Shown: piece by piece, positions 16,509 to 25,931 of the stretch | Position numbering within the stretch: position 1 is the stretch's first letter | Layout: the number at the start of each line of letters is the position of its first letter | DNA from: Candidatus Zhuqueibacterota bacterium | Lineage (GTDB): Bacteria > Zhuqueibacterota > Zhuqueibacteria > Zhuqueibacterales > Zhuqueibacteraceae | Assembly (NCBI GenBank): GCA_003576975.1 | Contig: QEVD01000055.1 | Span: 1 to 40,304 of the forward strand | DNA length: 40,304 nucleotides | Reading direction: 5' to 3' | Program-made: the position numbers and the translations under genes | Notes under the pieces: generated by a model | Databases searched by the model: none | What the model saw: only the letters and a program-made list of their open reading frames with translations | What the model was told of the DNA's origin: nothing

Positions 16509-16964
16509 GTGGTTGAACTCTCTGAAATCATTCCAAAATTTTATGGCCGCTTCAAGCAGAGCTTAGACGATAAGGGCCGCGCCGCCATTCCGGCCAAGAT
16601 TCGCGAAATCGTCGATCTGCGCGACATGAAGTCGCTGATGTTGCGGCTGATGGAAACGCCGAATGCCTGTTTCATTCGTGCGTATCCCGCCTCTTATTTC
16701 CGCGAGAAGATCCTGCCAATGGCTTCGAATATCGACGAGGAAAGTGAGCTTGGTATCTACCAGATGCAGGCGATCCTGGCATCCTGCCATCAGGTACGAT
16801 TGGATAATCAAGGTCGCATCAACATTCCGACGGAGTTATTGCAAGCCGCAAAAATCACCAAAGAAATTCGCTACGTCGGGATGGGCGACTTTTTTGATAT
16901 GTGGGACGTCGCAAACTACGAACAGTTTTTAGAAGCAGGACGCAGCGGCGCGCTCAAGGGTTAG
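16509..16964 (+). CDS. mraZ: Transcriptional regulator MraZ
   Basis: A 151-residue DNA-binding protein that regulates the division and cell-wall cluster it heads. It contains two SpoVT-AbrB half-domains: LDDKGRAAIPAKIREIV near residues 18-34 and LDNQGRINIPTELLQAA near residues 98-114. MraZ forms a ring that binds phased repeats, which are present just upstream. The start is GTG 16509; no ATG lies in frame before the first conserved motif, and AGGGGT precedes it by 8 bases. The N-terminus is about ten residues longer than the usual M-F-x-G-x-Y start. It ends 3 bp before rsmH. Confidence 0.95.
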   Translation: MVELSEIIPKFYGRFKQSLDDKGRAAIPAKIREIVDLRDMKSLMLRLMETPNACFIRAYPASYFREKILPMASNIDEESELGIYQMQAILASCHQVRLDNQGRINIPTELLQAAKITKEIRYVGMGDFFDMWDVANYEQFLEAGRSGALKG

Positions 16965-16967
16965 CCT

Positions 16968-17912
16968 GTGTCAACGCCCAAGCTACAACAAGGCGACTAT
17001 CACGTTCCCGTTTTAGTGCGCGAGGTGATCGCATTCCTGCTCACCGAAAAAAGCGTGACGCTGGTAGACGCCACGGTGGGCGACGGCGGCCATAGCCTGG
17101 CGCTCTTGGAAGCGAATCCGCACATACGCGTGATCGGCCTGGATGTTGATCCGCAATCCCTGGCCGTAGCGCAACAACGTTTGGCAAAATTCAAAAATCG
17201 ATTCTTATTCGTGAATGGCAACTTCCGGCATATGACCAGTCTCCTCACAGCAAACGGCATCACGTCGGTTGATGGTGTGCTGGCCGATTTGGGCATGAGT
17301 TCACGCCAAATCGACAGGCCGGAACGTGGCTTCAGTTATCTCGATGAGGGCCCGCTCGATTTACGCCTGAACCCCTCCCTCCCCCAAACTGCAGCGGAGC
17401 TGATGGCGGCTCTAGAACAAGACGAACTGGTGCGTCTTCTGCGGGACTATGGCGAAGAAAGGCAAGCCCGGCCCATCGCGCGAGCCATCGTGCAACAACG
17501 ACGGCGGCACCCGATCCGGACGACGACTGATCTTCGCTTGATTATCGAAGGCGTCGTGCGCGGCCCTCATCGGATTAAATCCCTGGCGCGCGTGTTTCAA
17601 GCGCTGCGCATCGCGGTGAACGAAGAACTGCAAGCCCTGCAGGAGTTATTGCAGCAAGCCTTTACGCTGCTCGCCTCCGGCGGGCGCATGGCGCTCATCA
17701 GCTATCATTCGCTGGAAGATCGCATTGTGAAAGAATTCTTTCGCGCGCAAGCCTTGCCTTGCACCTGCCCGCCGGAATTCCCGGTGTGTGTGTGCGGCAA
17801 ACAAAGCCAGGCGGTGATTTTGACGCCGAAGCCCGTTACGCCGGGCCCGGAGGAATTGGCTGCGAATCGGCGCAGTCGCAGCGCCAAGCTGCGTGTGTTG
17901 CAGAAACGATGA
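16968..17912 (+). CDS. rsmH: 16S rRNA (cytosine(1402)-N(4))-methyltransferase RsmH
   Basis: A 314-residue SAM-dependent methyltransferase (formerly MraW) that modifies C1402 in the decoding centre of 16S rRNA. HVPVLVREVIAFL opens the protein. VDATVGDGGHSLALLE is the SAM-binding motif, and DGVLADLGMSSRQID, with RGFSYLDEGPLDLR and ISYHSLEDRIVKEFF, completes the signature. Length is normal. The start is GTG 16968. The gene lies 3 bp after mraZ and overlaps ftsL by four bases (ATGA), indicating translational coupling. Confidence 0.97.
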   Translation: MSTPKLQQGDYHVPVLVREVIAFLLTEKSVTLVDATVGDGGHSLALLEANPHIRVIGLDVDPQSLAVAQQRLAKFKNRFLFVNGNFRHMTSLLTANGITSVDGVLADLGMSSRQIDRPERGFSYLDEGPLDLRLNPSLPQTAAELMAALEQDELVRLLRDYGEERQARPIARAIVQQRRRHPIRTTTDLRLIIEGVVRGPHRIKSLARVFQALRIAVNEELQALQELLQQAFTLLASGGRMALISYHSLEDRIVKEFFRAQALPCTCPPEFPVCVCGKQSQAVILTPKPVTPGPEELAANRRSRSAKLRVLQKR

Positions 17913-18319
17913 AAATGGCGAAACCCAAAGCCGGCGTGCGCCGCCCGGCGGCGCCGGTGAAGCGCAAGGCAGCGCCTCGCGCGCAAGTCATCAATGCCAG
18001 CGGCAAAGTTCGCCTGAAGCTGCGCCAGCCCAAGGCTGCGAGTCCCGGGATGGGTAAAGTCTGGGCAGTTTTGCTGGCGCCGTTTTTTGTCCTCTTGATT
18101 TTCGGTTTGTTGTTGATTTGGGAGCGGGTGGCGGTGGAGCGCCTGGCCAAAACAGTTGCACAGTTGGAAGCTCAAAAAATACAGCTTGTCGAGCAAAACA
18201 CGCGGCTGGTCGTGCAAGCGGAGCAGCTTGGCGGTTATGGCCGCATTTCAAAAATTGCACGCGAGCGCTTGCACATGATCCGAGTGGCCACCAAGCTGAT
18301 CGTGGTCTCACAGGAATGA
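17909..18319 (+). CDS. ftsL: Cell division protein FtsL
   Basis: A 136-residue bitopic membrane protein. The start is ATG 17909 in an ATGA overlap with the rsmH stop. The N-terminal about 50 residues are basic and cytoplasmic, one membrane helix follows (WAVLLAPFFVLLIFGLLLIW, about 52-71), and then a leucine-zipper coiled coil (VERLAKTVAQLEAQ, KIQLVEQNTRLVVQAEQL). The tail RISKIARERLHMIR is the usual FtsL/DivIC-like end. FtsL forms a complex with FtsB/DivIC and FtsQ and activates FtsW-FtsI at the septum. Sequence conservation is low in this family, so the call rests on topology and position between rsmH and ftsI. It overlaps ftsI by four bases. Confidence 0.88.
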   Translation: MKMAKPKAGVRRPAAPVKRKAAPRAQVINASGKVRLKLRQPKAASPGMGKVWAVLLAPFFVLLIFGLLLIWERVAVERLAKTVAQLEAQKIQLVEQNTRLVVQAEQLGGYGRISKIARERLHMIRVATKLIVVSQE

Positions 18320-20523
18320 AGAAGCAATTTCATACAGCCTTGTCGCGGCGGGACTCGCCGTCGAAACGGAAAACCAAAACGGCTGACGCAACACAGCCGA
18401 ATCGCAGCGTTTTTATTGAAGCATTTTTTTTACTCTTCGCTCTGATTTTGATCAGCCGCTTGTTGTATATCCAACTGTTGCAACGCGGGAAATATCAAAA
18501 CGCCGCAAAAAGCCAGCATTATTCCGCCATTCCTTTGGAAGCGCAACGCGGCCTCATTTATGATCGCAATCACAATATGCTCGCTTTGAACGATGCCTGT
18601 ATCTCGGTCGGTGTGGATCTGCGCCAAGTTAAAGATCGCCGCGGTTTGGCGCACAAGCTGGCGCGCATTTTGGGCGAATCCTCCGCGGCATTGTTGGAGC
18701 GCATGCGCACGGACCGCCCCTTTGTCTGGCTCAAGCGCCGGGTTGACGCCGAGCTGGCAAAGAAAATTGAGGCGAGCCATTTGCCCGGCATTCGCATCGA
18801 GAAAGATATGCGCCGGCGTTATCCTCATAAAGAAATCGGGGCGCACGTGATCGGCTACACCGATGTGGATAATCGCGGCATCTCCGGCATTGAACTGACC
18901 AGCGACTCCTTGCTGGCGGGGCAGAATGGCCGCAAGTTTCTGCAAAAAGATGCGATCGGGAATTCCTTTCCCAATCTCGCCATGCCCGATGTGCCGCCGG
19001 TTCACGGCCAACACATTTTTTTGACGCTCGACTACGTCATTCAGACGATTGCCACAGAAGAGTTGCGCTCGGCCATGGATTTTTTTGATGCCAGCCGGGG
19101 CACCGTCGTCGTCACCAATCCGCAAACCGGCGAAATTTTGGCGATGGTGAATGAACCGGGTTTCGACCCCAATAACCCCGGCGCCTACTCAACCGCAACG
19201 CGGCGCAATCGCGCAGCCGCCGATCAATTTGAGCCAGGCTCCACATTCAAGCTCATCACCTTTGCCGCGGTTTTGCAGGAAAACGTGCGCCGCCCGGACG
19301 ACGTCATTTTTTGCGAAAATGGCGCGTGGAAGTTTGCCGATAAAGTCATCACCGATCACGGCGAGCGCTACGGCAATCTCAGTGTGGCGGAGGTATTGGC
19401 GAAATCGAGCAATATCGGCACAACCAAACTGGCGCGCTTGGCGCGCAAAGAAAAAATTTATCGCTATGCGCGCGATTTCGGTTTTGGCATGCCGCCGCGC
19501 GCGGGCATCGAAGGCGAAGCGAATGGCACGCTCAAAATGCCCGGCGAATGGTCCGGTTATACGATTGCTGCAATGGCCATGGGGTATGAAGTGTCCGTAA
19601 CCGCCGTGCAAATGGCAATGGCTTACGGCGCCGTCGCCAACGGCGGTCTGTTGCTGCAGCCGAAAATTCTCATGGCGCGCAGCGACGCGCACGGCCGCGT
19701 CGAACGCTTCGACGAGCCGCAGGTTGTGCGGCGCGTTTTGACCAAAGACGTGGCGGCAGAGCTGGCGCACATGTTCGAAGGCGTGGTGAAAAACGGCACC
19801 GGCAAGAATGCCGCCCTGGAGGGCGTTCGCATCGCCGGTAAAACCGGCACCGCGCACCGCGCGCTGCAAAATGCCCGCGGCTATTCGCGCAGCGATTATA
19901 TTTCTTCGTTTGTGGGATTTTTCCCGGCGGAACAGCCGCGCTATTTGATCTATGTCATGCTCGAAAATCCCCGCAGAGATCATTGGGGCGCTTCCGTCGC
20001 AGCGCCCACCTTCCGGCAGATTGCGCAGCGCATTCTAGGCGCAGAGCCGTCGTTCACCGAACGGCCGGGAATGCCTCATGAAAATTTCACGGAAAACTAC
20101 AGCGAGACAATTATGGACACTCGAAAAATTGTGTTGCCCGATCTCACCAGCCGCCATCGCAACGTCGGTGAAGAAATTCTCAAGAGCCTCGAGCTCAAAC
20201 CGATTTGGGATGGCGAAGGCGATTTTATTCTGAATCAAATGCCGCCGCCCGGTTCGACCGTGTTGCGCAACTCGCCTGTCACGTTGCAGCTTTTTGAAAT
20301 TGGTCAAATGGCGAAGAAAGCGCGCATGCCCAATCTCGTGGGACTGTCGCTGCGCCAGGCGTTGCGGCAGCTTTCCGTTGCAAATGTGGAGGCCCGCGTC
20401 GTGGGCAGCGGCTCCGTGGTGCAACAATATCCGCCGCCGGGCACACCCATCAGCTCGGGCGTGCGCTGCGAGTTGCGCTGCCGCTCGGAAGTCGTAGTCG
20501 CGCAGGAAGCGGTGTTAAATTAG
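18316..20523 (+). CDS. ftsI: Septal peptidoglycan transpeptidase FtsI (PBP3-like) with two PASTA domains
   Basis: A 735-residue class B penicillin-binding protein that cross-links septal peptidoglycan in the periplasm. ATG 18316 overlaps the ftsL stop (ATGA); a longer frame upstream only reads through ftsL. One membrane helix lies near residues 33-53 (AFFLLFALILISRLLYIQLL). RGLIYDRNHNMLA begins the dimerisation domain. The transpeptidase motifs are Ser309 in GSTFK, Ser364-Ser-Asn366 in KSSN and Lys509-Thr-Gly in GKTGTA. Two PASTA domains end the protein, starting at LPDLTSRHRNVGEEIL and MPNLVGLSLRQALRQL. Two PASTA domains on FtsI are more usual in Gram-positive PBP2x/SpoVD but are also seen in FCB relatives. 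murE, which normally follows, is missing. Confidence 0.96.
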   Translation: MKKQFHTALSRRDSPSKRKTKTADATQPNRSVFIEAFFLLFALILISRLLYIQLLQRGKYQNAAKSQHYSAIPLEAQRGLIYDRNHNMLALNDACISVGVDLRQVKDRRGLAHKLARILGESSAALLERMRTDRPFVWLKRRVDAELAKKIEASHLPGIRIEKDMRRRYPHKEIGAHVIGYTDVDNRGISGIELTSDSLLAGQNGRKFLQKDAIGNSFPNLAMPDVPPVHGQHIFLTLDYVIQTIATEELRSAMDFFDASRGTVVVTNPQTGEILAMVNEPGFDPNNPGAYSTATRRNRAAADQFEPGSTFKLITFAAVLQENVRRPDDVIFCENGAWKFADKVITDHGERYGNLSVAEVLAKSSNIGTTKLARLARKEKIYRYARDFGFGMPPRAGIEGEANGTLKMPGEWSGYTIAAMAMGYEVSVTAVQMAMAYGAVANGGLLLQPKILMARSDAHGRVERFDEPQVVRRVLTKDVAAELAHMFEGVVKNGTGKNAALEGVRIAGKTGTAHRALQNARGYSRSDYISSFVGFFPAEQPRYLIYVMLENPRRDHWGASVAAPTFRQIAQRILGAEPSFTERPGMPHENFTENYSETIMDTRKIVLPDLTSRHRNVGEEILKSLELKPIWDGEGDFILNQMPPPGSTVLRNSPVTLQLFEIGQMAKKARMPNLVGLSLRQALRQLSVANVEARVVGSGSVVQQYPPPGTPISSGVRCELRCRSEVVVAQEAVLN

Positions 20524-20569
20524 TTCTCTAATAACGAATGCGCAATGGAGTTCTAAGTCGGGTTGCCCT

Positions 20570-21952
20570 ATGCCGATCATTCTAACATTGGGAGAAGTGT
20601 TGCGCGCCTGCGGCGAACAAGTGCGCTTTGCGGGCGATAAAAGCATGTTGCGGACGCGTCCCGCAGCCTGCTCCATTGATTCGCGCACATGTCAGGGCGG
20701 CGATTTGTTCTTTGCACTCGCCGGCGACAAATTCGATGGACACGAATTCCTGCCGCAGGTGTTCGAAAAACAAGCACTGGCGGCGGTGGTCAGTGCTCGT
20801 TGGTATGAGCAACATCCGAAACAGCGCAATAATCTCATCATTGTTGGCGATGTGCTGCAGGCACTGCAAAATCTCGGCAGCGCCATTCGCCGGCGCTGGG
20901 GCAAGCCTGTGCTTGCGCTCACCGGCAGCAATGGCAAAACCACCACCAAAGAAATGGTGGCTGCGGTTTTGGCGCAAAAGAAAGTCGTGCACAAAACCGT
21001 GGGCAATCTCAACAATCATATCGGCGTGCCGCTCACCTTATCGCAACTTGCATTCGCCCACGACATGGCTGTCGTCGAAATGGGGGCGAATCACTTTGGC
21101 GAGATTGCCCGCCTCTGCGAAATCGCCGTGCCGCAGTATGGCTTGATCACCAACGTCGGACGCGCGCACCTGGAATTTTTCGGAGATGCTGCGGGCGTGG
21201 CGCGGGCCAAGGGAGAGCTGTTTCATTATCTGCACGAGCACGAGGGCATCGCATTCTTCAATGCCGATGATCCGTATTTGCCCGCCGTGCTTCCGGCCGG
21301 CTTGAAAGCAGTGACGTACGGATTGCAAAAGCCGGCGCAGATTCACGGCACGATCAAACAAACAGATGGCGGCGGACATGCCACGCTGTCCTGGCGCAAC
21401 ACCGAAATTCGCATAAACGTGCCGGGCGCGCACAATGCCGGTAATGCGCTCGCCGCGGTGGCGATCGGCGACTTCTTTGGCATCGCGCCGGAGGCGATTC
21501 GGGCCGGTATTGAAGCCTGCGCCAGCGTTTCGCAGCGCATGCAAATCGTGCGCAAAAGCGGCATGGTCATCATCAACGATGCCTACAACGCCAATCCCGA
21601 GTCCATGAAAATCGCGTTGGGATTTTTGGCGCAGCAGCCGCTGGCCGCAAGCGCCCGGCGCGTCGCGATTCTGGGCGACATGCTCGAATTGGGCGCGAGC
21701 GCTGAAGCCGCGCACCGTGAAATCGGAGAATTCATCGCCACCCTGCCGCTGCAAGCGGTTTTTGCCTACGGCCCGCAAACGAAACATCTCGTTGACGCCG
21801 TGGGGCAGAATTGTTGGGCCGTACATTTTATGAAAAAGCAGAATCTGTTTGCTGAGGTCAATCGTTCGGTACGCCCCGGCGACGTGCTGCTGCTCAAAGG
21901 CAGCCGCGGCATGGCCATGGAGGAAGTCTTGGAAAAATTGCCAGAGGTTTAA
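20570..21952 (+). CDS. murF: UDP-N-acetylmuramoyl-tripeptide--D-alanyl-D-alanine ligase MurF
   Basis: A 460-residue cytoplasmic ATP-dependent ligase that adds D-Ala-D-Ala to UDP-MurNAc-tripeptide, the last soluble step of peptidoglycan precursor synthesis. The substrate-binding N-domain has SIDSRTCQGGDLFFAL. The ATP loop is LTGSNGKTTTKEMV. VGNLNNHIGVPLTL and VVEMGANHFGEI are MurF-specific, and NDAYNANPESMK with LGDMLELG marks the C-terminal domain. These exclude MurE. It starts 46 bp after ftsI; no strong ribosome binding site is visible. It is the only Mur ligase in the cluster. Confidence 0.96.
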   Translation: MPIILTLGEVLRACGEQVRFAGDKSMLRTRPAACSIDSRTCQGGDLFFALAGDKFDGHEFLPQVFEKQALAAVVSARWYEQHPKQRNNLIIVGDVLQALQNLGSAIRRRWGKPVLALTGSNGKTTTKEMVAAVLAQKKVVHKTVGNLNNHIGVPLTLSQLAFAHDMAVVEMGANHFGEIARLCEIAVPQYGLITNVGRAHLEFFGDAAGVARAKGELFHYLHEHEGIAFFNADDPYLPAVLPAGLKAVTYGLQKPAQIHGTIKQTDGGGHATLSWRNTEIRINVPGAHNAGNALAAVAIGDFFGIAPEAIRAGIEACASVSQRMQIVRKSGMVIINDAYNANPESMKIALGFLAQQPLAASARRVAILGDMLELGASAEAAHREIGEFIATLPLQAVFAYGPQTKHLVDAVGQNCWAVHFMKKQNLFAEVNRSVRPGDVLLLKGSRGMAMEEVLEKLPEV

Positions 21953-22030
21953 TCCTGTTCTTTCAAACCCGCTCATGCTCCTGTCCGGCCTGCAAACGCG
22001 CACCGGAGCGGGAGAGAAAAGGAGCCGTCA

Positions 22031-23143
22031 ATGCTGTACTATCTGCTCTATCCGTTGCGTGAGCACATATCCGGCTTCAACCTGTTTCAGTATATCTCGT
22101 TCCGCGCCGGCTTTGCTGCGATTACGGCATTGTTCATCAGCTTCGTCGTTGGCCCGCGCCTCATCAACCTCTTGCGCGAACGCCTGATCGGCCAGGAAGT
22201 GCGCAAAGACGGCCCGCAAACGCACCTGAAAAAGCAGGGCACGCCCACCATGGGCGGTTTGATCATCCTGGCGGCGGCGTTGTTGCCGACGTTGCTGTGG
22301 GCGCGCGCCACCATTTATGTGGGCCTGGTCGTGCTCGCCACCGTCTGGATGGGCGTTGTCGGCTTCATCGACGACTACTTAAAGGTCGTCAAGAAGGCTC
22401 CCAAAGGGCTGTACGGCCGCTACAAAATCGTTGGTCAAGTCTCGTTTGGATTCGTGCTGGGCAGTATCATCTTCTTTGCACCCCAATTCGACGGCATCGC
22501 AACCTTGACCACGGTTCCGTTCTTTAAAAATTTCGAATTCGATCTCGGTCTCAATCTCGGCTTTCCCTTCAACTACATTCCGTATGTTCTGGCGGTGATG
22601 TTCATCATTACCGCCATGAGCAACTCGGTGAATCTCACCGACGGCCTGGACGGATTGGCCGTGGGATTGGTGGCCATTTCCGCGGGCGCGTGGGCGTTGA
22701 TTTGCTATGTCTCCGGTCGCACGGATTTCAGCGACTATTTGAACATTCTTTACCTGCCGGGCGCCGGAGAGTTGACGGTTTTTTGTGCGGCACTATTCGG
22801 CGCTGCGCTGGGATTTCTATGGTACAACTCGCATCCCGCGCAAGTGTTCATGGGAGACACCGGTTCGCTGGCGCTCGGCAGCGCACTGGGCACTCTTGCC
22901 GTGCTGGTCAAGAAGGAATTGTTGCTGCCGATCATTGGCGGCATTTTTGTGGCCGAGAGTCTGTCGGTGATCATTCAGGTCTGGTATTTCAAACGCACCG
23001 GCGGCAAGCGCATTTTTCGCATGGCGCCGCTGCACCATCACTTTGAGTTGAAGGGCTGGAGCGAACCGCAAGTCGTCGTGCGCTTTTGGATCATGGGCAT
23101 CCTGCTGGCCTTGTTGACGCTGACAACGTTCAAAGTGCGCTAA
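22031..23143 (+). CDS. mraY: Phospho-N-acetylmuramoyl-pentapeptide-transferase MraY
   Basis: A 370-residue integral membrane enzyme with about ten helices. It transfers phospho-MurNAc-pentapeptide to undecaprenyl phosphate to make lipid I. Family motifs are KKQGTPTMGGL, the catalytic Asp-Asp in GFIDDYLKV, NLTDGLDGLAVG, FMGDTGSLALG and the HHH motif in PLHHHFELKGW. Length is typical. AAGGAG sits eight bases or so before ATG 22031. murD, which usually follows, is replaced by a 264-bp gap bearing a repeat. Confidence 0.97.
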   Translation: MLYYLLYPLREHISGFNLFQYISFRAGFAAITALFISFVVGPRLINLLRERLIGQEVRKDGPQTHLKKQGTPTMGGLIILAAALLPTLLWARATIYVGLVVLATVWMGVVGFIDDYLKVVKKAPKGLYGRYKIVGQVSFGFVLGSIIFFAPQFDGIATLTTVPFFKNFEFDLGLNLGFPFNYIPYVLAVMFIITAMSNSVNLTDGLDGLAVGLVAISAGAWALICYVSGRTDFSDYLNILYLPGAGELTVFCAALFGAALGFLWYNSHPAQVFMGDTGSLALGSALGTLAVLVKKELLLPIIGGIFVAESLSVIIQVWYFKRTGGKRIFRMAPLHHHFELKGWSEPQVVVRFWIMGILLALLTLTTFKVR

Positions 23144-23211
23144 AGGCCACAATGCCCAACACCGGATTGCGGATGACCTGATCCCGAGACCTCGAAACAG
23201 TATGATGGTAT

Positions 23212-23287
23212 CGGGCAAAACGATTACGGGCAATATCATTCTTGCGTCACACAGGTTGATCCGTTGGCAGCTTTCACCGTTGGGCAC
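23212..23287 (+). repeat. Dispersed intergenic repeat, GGGCAAAA family, copy 2
   Basis: GGGCAAAACGATT, GGGCAATATCATTCTTG, GATCCGTTGGCAG and TTCACCGTTGGGC appear in the same order as at 10672-10750. It occupies the mraY-ftsW gap where murD would normally be. Confidence 0.65.
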
Positions 23288-23407
23288 GGTTCCGATTGGA
23301 TCAGCTCATTGTAATGAAAATTCAAAAACATCCTTGGAGTGCGCCAGACTTGCGGTGCCGGTCGCGGGCTGATGCTGCTTCTCTCACATAACTGATTGGT
23401 TGCTCCA

Positions 23408-24577
23408 ATGTCCGTGGTGCGTCGTCAAAATTTGGATGTCATTCTGCTCATGGCCGTTCTGTTCTTGTTGCTCTTCGGCGTTTGCTTTGTGTTTACGGCA
23501 AGCTCGGCGCGCGCGGAGCATTTGCATCAAGACAGCGCGTTCTATCTCAAGCGACAAATGCTGCGCATGCTGGCCGGCTTGCTGCTCGGTTATTTGATGA
23601 TGCGCGTGGACTATCATAAGATATTGCAGATCTCACCGCTGATTTACATGGCCAGCCTGGCGATGCTGGTGTTTCTGCTGTTTGCGCCGGAGTCGTGGAC
23701 CATTCGCGGTTCGCGGCGCTGGCTCATGCTCGGCCCGGTGCAATTTCAGCCTTCGGAATTGGCGAAATACAGTTTGGTTTACTATCTCGCCATGAATTTC
23801 GCCAAGCCCAACCTTGATCTGCGCAAGCTCGGTGACGGCCTGATGCCGCAATTGCTGCTCATCGGCGCGACCGTCATCGTGGTCGCCCTCGAGCCGGATC
23901 TGGGCTCGGCCTTGATGATCACTGCGGTGGCCTTATGCCTGCTCTTTCTCGCCGGCGCGAAACTGGCTCATTTGTTCGCCTTGCTCTCGACCGCGGCCCT
24001 GGCTCTGCTTGCGTTCAGCGCCAAGGTTGCCTATCAGCGCGGCCGCGTCGAATCGTTCGTCGAATCGTTTTTGGGAAATGCCGAACCGGCCTGGCAGGTG
24101 AAACAATCGCTCATTGGCCTGGGCAGCGGCGGCCTCACGGGTTTGGGTTTGGGCAACAGCAAACAGAAACTCATGTTTTTGCCCGATCCTTTCACCGACT
24201 TCATCATGTCAATCATCGGGGAAGAACTTGGTTTGCTCGGTGCGCTGACGGTGATTGTGTTGTTCCTTCTCATCCTGTGGCGGGGCTTCAACATCGCGCG
24301 GCATGCTGCGGACCAGGAGGGCCGTCTGGCGGCGTGGGGCATCACGTGCGCCATCGGCTTGGGCGCGTTCATCAACATGGCCGTGGTCATGAATCTGTTG
24401 CCAACCACCGGCATTCCGCTGCCCTTCGTGAGTTATGGCGGAACCGCCCTGATCATGAATCTCATCGGCGTTGGCATCTTGTTGAATATCTCGCGCAGCG
24501 GCAAGGCCGTTACCGCAAAAGGAATGTCTCAAGTGCCGCTCGCGAAGGTGCAATGGTATCGTGACCGCAAACGTTGA
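23408..24577 (+). CDS. ftsW: Septal peptidoglycan glycosyltransferase FtsW (SEDS family)
   Basis: A 389-residue polytopic membrane protein that polymerises lipid II into septal glycan with its partner FtsI. SEDS features are GSRRWLMLGPVQFQPSELAKY (quoted in parts: GSRRWLMLGP, FQPSELAKY), the catalytic Asp in EPDLGSALM and the signature PFVSYGGTALIMNL near the C-terminus. ATG 23408 is preferred over an in-frame TTG four codons upstream; neither has a good ribosome binding site. The gene overlaps murG by 17 bases. FtsW rather than RodA is chosen from the cluster position, since the two are hard to tell apart by motif alone. Confidence 0.95.
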   Translation: MSVVRRQNLDVILLMAVLFLLLFGVCFVFTASSARAEHLHQDSAFYLKRQMLRMLAGLLLGYLMMRVDYHKILQISPLIYMASLAMLVFLLFAPESWTIRGSRRWLMLGPVQFQPSELAKYSLVYYLAMNFAKPNLDLRKLGDGLMPQLLLIGATVIVVALEPDLGSALMITAVALCLLFLAGAKLAHLFALLSTAALALLAFSAKVAYQRGRVESFVESFLGNAEPAWQVKQSLIGLGSGGLTGLGLGNSKQKLMFLPDPFTDFIMSIIGEELGLLGALTVIVLFLLILWRGFNIARHAADQEGRLAAWGITCAIGLGAFINMAVVMNLLPTTGIPLPFVSYGGTALIMNLIGVGILLNISRSGKAVTAKGMSQVPLAKVQWYRDRKR

Positions 24578-25706
24578 ACCCGCAGCGCCGGCATTGCGCC
24601 TGGTGTTTGCCGGCGGCGGCACCGGCGGCCACCTGTATCCCGCGATCGCCCTGGCCGAAGCATTCGCCCAACGCGCGGCGCCGGTGCAAACGCTCTTCAT
24701 CGGCACGCAACGCGGGCTGGAAGCGCGGGTATTGCCCGGTTTGGGTTATCGCCTGGAACTGGTTCCGGTGCGTGGCCTGCTGCGCAAATTCGCCTGGAGC
24801 AATTTCATGGTGCCGGTTCATCTCGCGCGCAGCGTGTGGCAATGCCGCCGTTTGTTTCGTGCATTTCAGCCGCATCTCGTCATCGGCACCGGCGGCTATG
24901 TCAGCGGCCCGGCGTTGTTGGCGGCACGGTTGGCAGGCAGAAAATATGTGATACAAGAACAAAACAGCTTTCCCGGTTTGGCCAATCGCGTGTTTGGCAA
25001 TCATGCGGACGCGGTGTTTCTGAGCTTCGAGGAGAGCCGAAAATATTTTCGCAAACAGCATCACGTGCACGTGGTGGGCAACCCGGTACGCAGCAATTTG
25101 CAGGCACGCACACCGGAAATGCGGCAACAAGCCGCGCAAAAATGGCGGTTGCACGCCGATAAAACGACATTGTTCGTATTCGGCGGCAGTCAAGGCGCGC
25201 GCCGCATCAATGAAGCGATGGTCGAGCTGTTGCCGCGCTTGGCGCAATTGCCCGGGTTGCAAGTGTTGTGGGTTACCGGGCCGAGCCATTTCGAACGAAT
25301 CGCAGCACTGACACAACAACAAGCCGTGCGCGCCGTGCCCTATATCGACGATATGAATTTGGCGTATGCCCTCGCAGATTTCGTGCTCTGCCGCGCCGGC
25401 GCCACCACCATTTTTGAATTGATGCTGTGCGGGCTGCCGTCGATTCTGATTCCGTTTCCGTTTGCGACGGCGGACCATCAAACCTTCAATGCGCGCGCAT
25501 TGGAATATGCAGGCGCCGCCATTGTCGTGTTGGAAAAAGACCTGCGGGCTGAGGTTTTGTTTGACATGATAAACACGCTTGCAAGGGACACGCATGCTCG
25601 GCGGAAGATGGCAAAAGCTGCCCACAAACACGCGCGGCCCAACGCCGCGGCTGAAATCGTCGAGGTGTGTATGAATTTAATTGAGCAAAAAACTAAGGAC
25701 GTTTAA
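24561..25706 (+). CDS. murG: UDP-N-acetylglucosamine transferase MurG
   Basis: A 381-residue GT-B glycosyltransferase on the inner face of the membrane. It adds GlcNAc to lipid I to give lipid II, the substrate of FtsW and FtsI. The N-domain glycine loop is FAGGGTGGHLYPAIALAE. IGTGGYVSGPALLAA and QEQNSFPGLANR bind lipid I. The C-domain has FGGSQGARRINEA and the UDP-GlcNAc site CRAGATTIFELMLCGLPSI with ADHQTFNA. The start is GTG 24561, inside the end of ftsW, with GAAGGTG upstream. murC and murB would normally follow but are absent, leaving a 225-bp gap before ftsQ in which I see no gene. Confidence 0.96.
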   Translation: MTANVEPAAPALRLVFAGGGTGGHLYPAIALAEAFAQRAAPVQTLFIGTQRGLEARVLPGLGYRLELVPVRGLLRKFAWSNFMVPVHLARSVWQCRRLFRAFQPHLVIGTGGYVSGPALLAARLAGRKYVIQEQNSFPGLANRVFGNHADAVFLSFEESRKYFRKQHHVHVVGNPVRSNLQARTPEMRQQAAQKWRLHADKTTLFVFGGSQGARRINEAMVELLPRLAQLPGLQVLWVTGPSHFERIAALTQQQAVRAVPYIDDMNLAYALADFVLCRAGATTIFELMLCGLPSILIPFPFATADHQTFNARALEYAGAAIVVLEKDLRAEVLFDMINTLARDTHARRKMAKAAHKHARPNAAAEIVEVCMNLIEQKTKDV

Positions 25707-25931
25707 GTCTCAATCGGGTGAAATCGTTGTTCTAAAAGCAATAATTTCTTCCCGCGGACAGCAGCCAATCAACGGACAAAGAGTTTTTCATCTGCTGGAT
25801 TGTTTCTGTCCACTGACGATTTCCTTTTGAGTTGCGGTTTATCCGCGTTGGGATAAAGCCATTTTGAAGACCCGCATTGCGGATTGTCTGTTTGGCTTGA
25901 AACAAGAACATAAATTTCGAGGATATGGCCC

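Noticed and set aside
18118-18315. A longer N-terminus for FtsI
   Set aside because: The added residues only read through ftsL in another frame; the ATGA overlap at 18316 gives the normal start and membrane helix.
24510-25631. A 373-codon minus-strand frame opposite murG
   Set aside because: It is antisense to a gene with complete MurG motifs and shows no protein-like signature.
25707-25931. A remnant of murC in the murG-ftsQ gap
   Set aside because: None of the frames shows Mur ligase motifs; only short words resembling parts of the intergenic repeats are seen.
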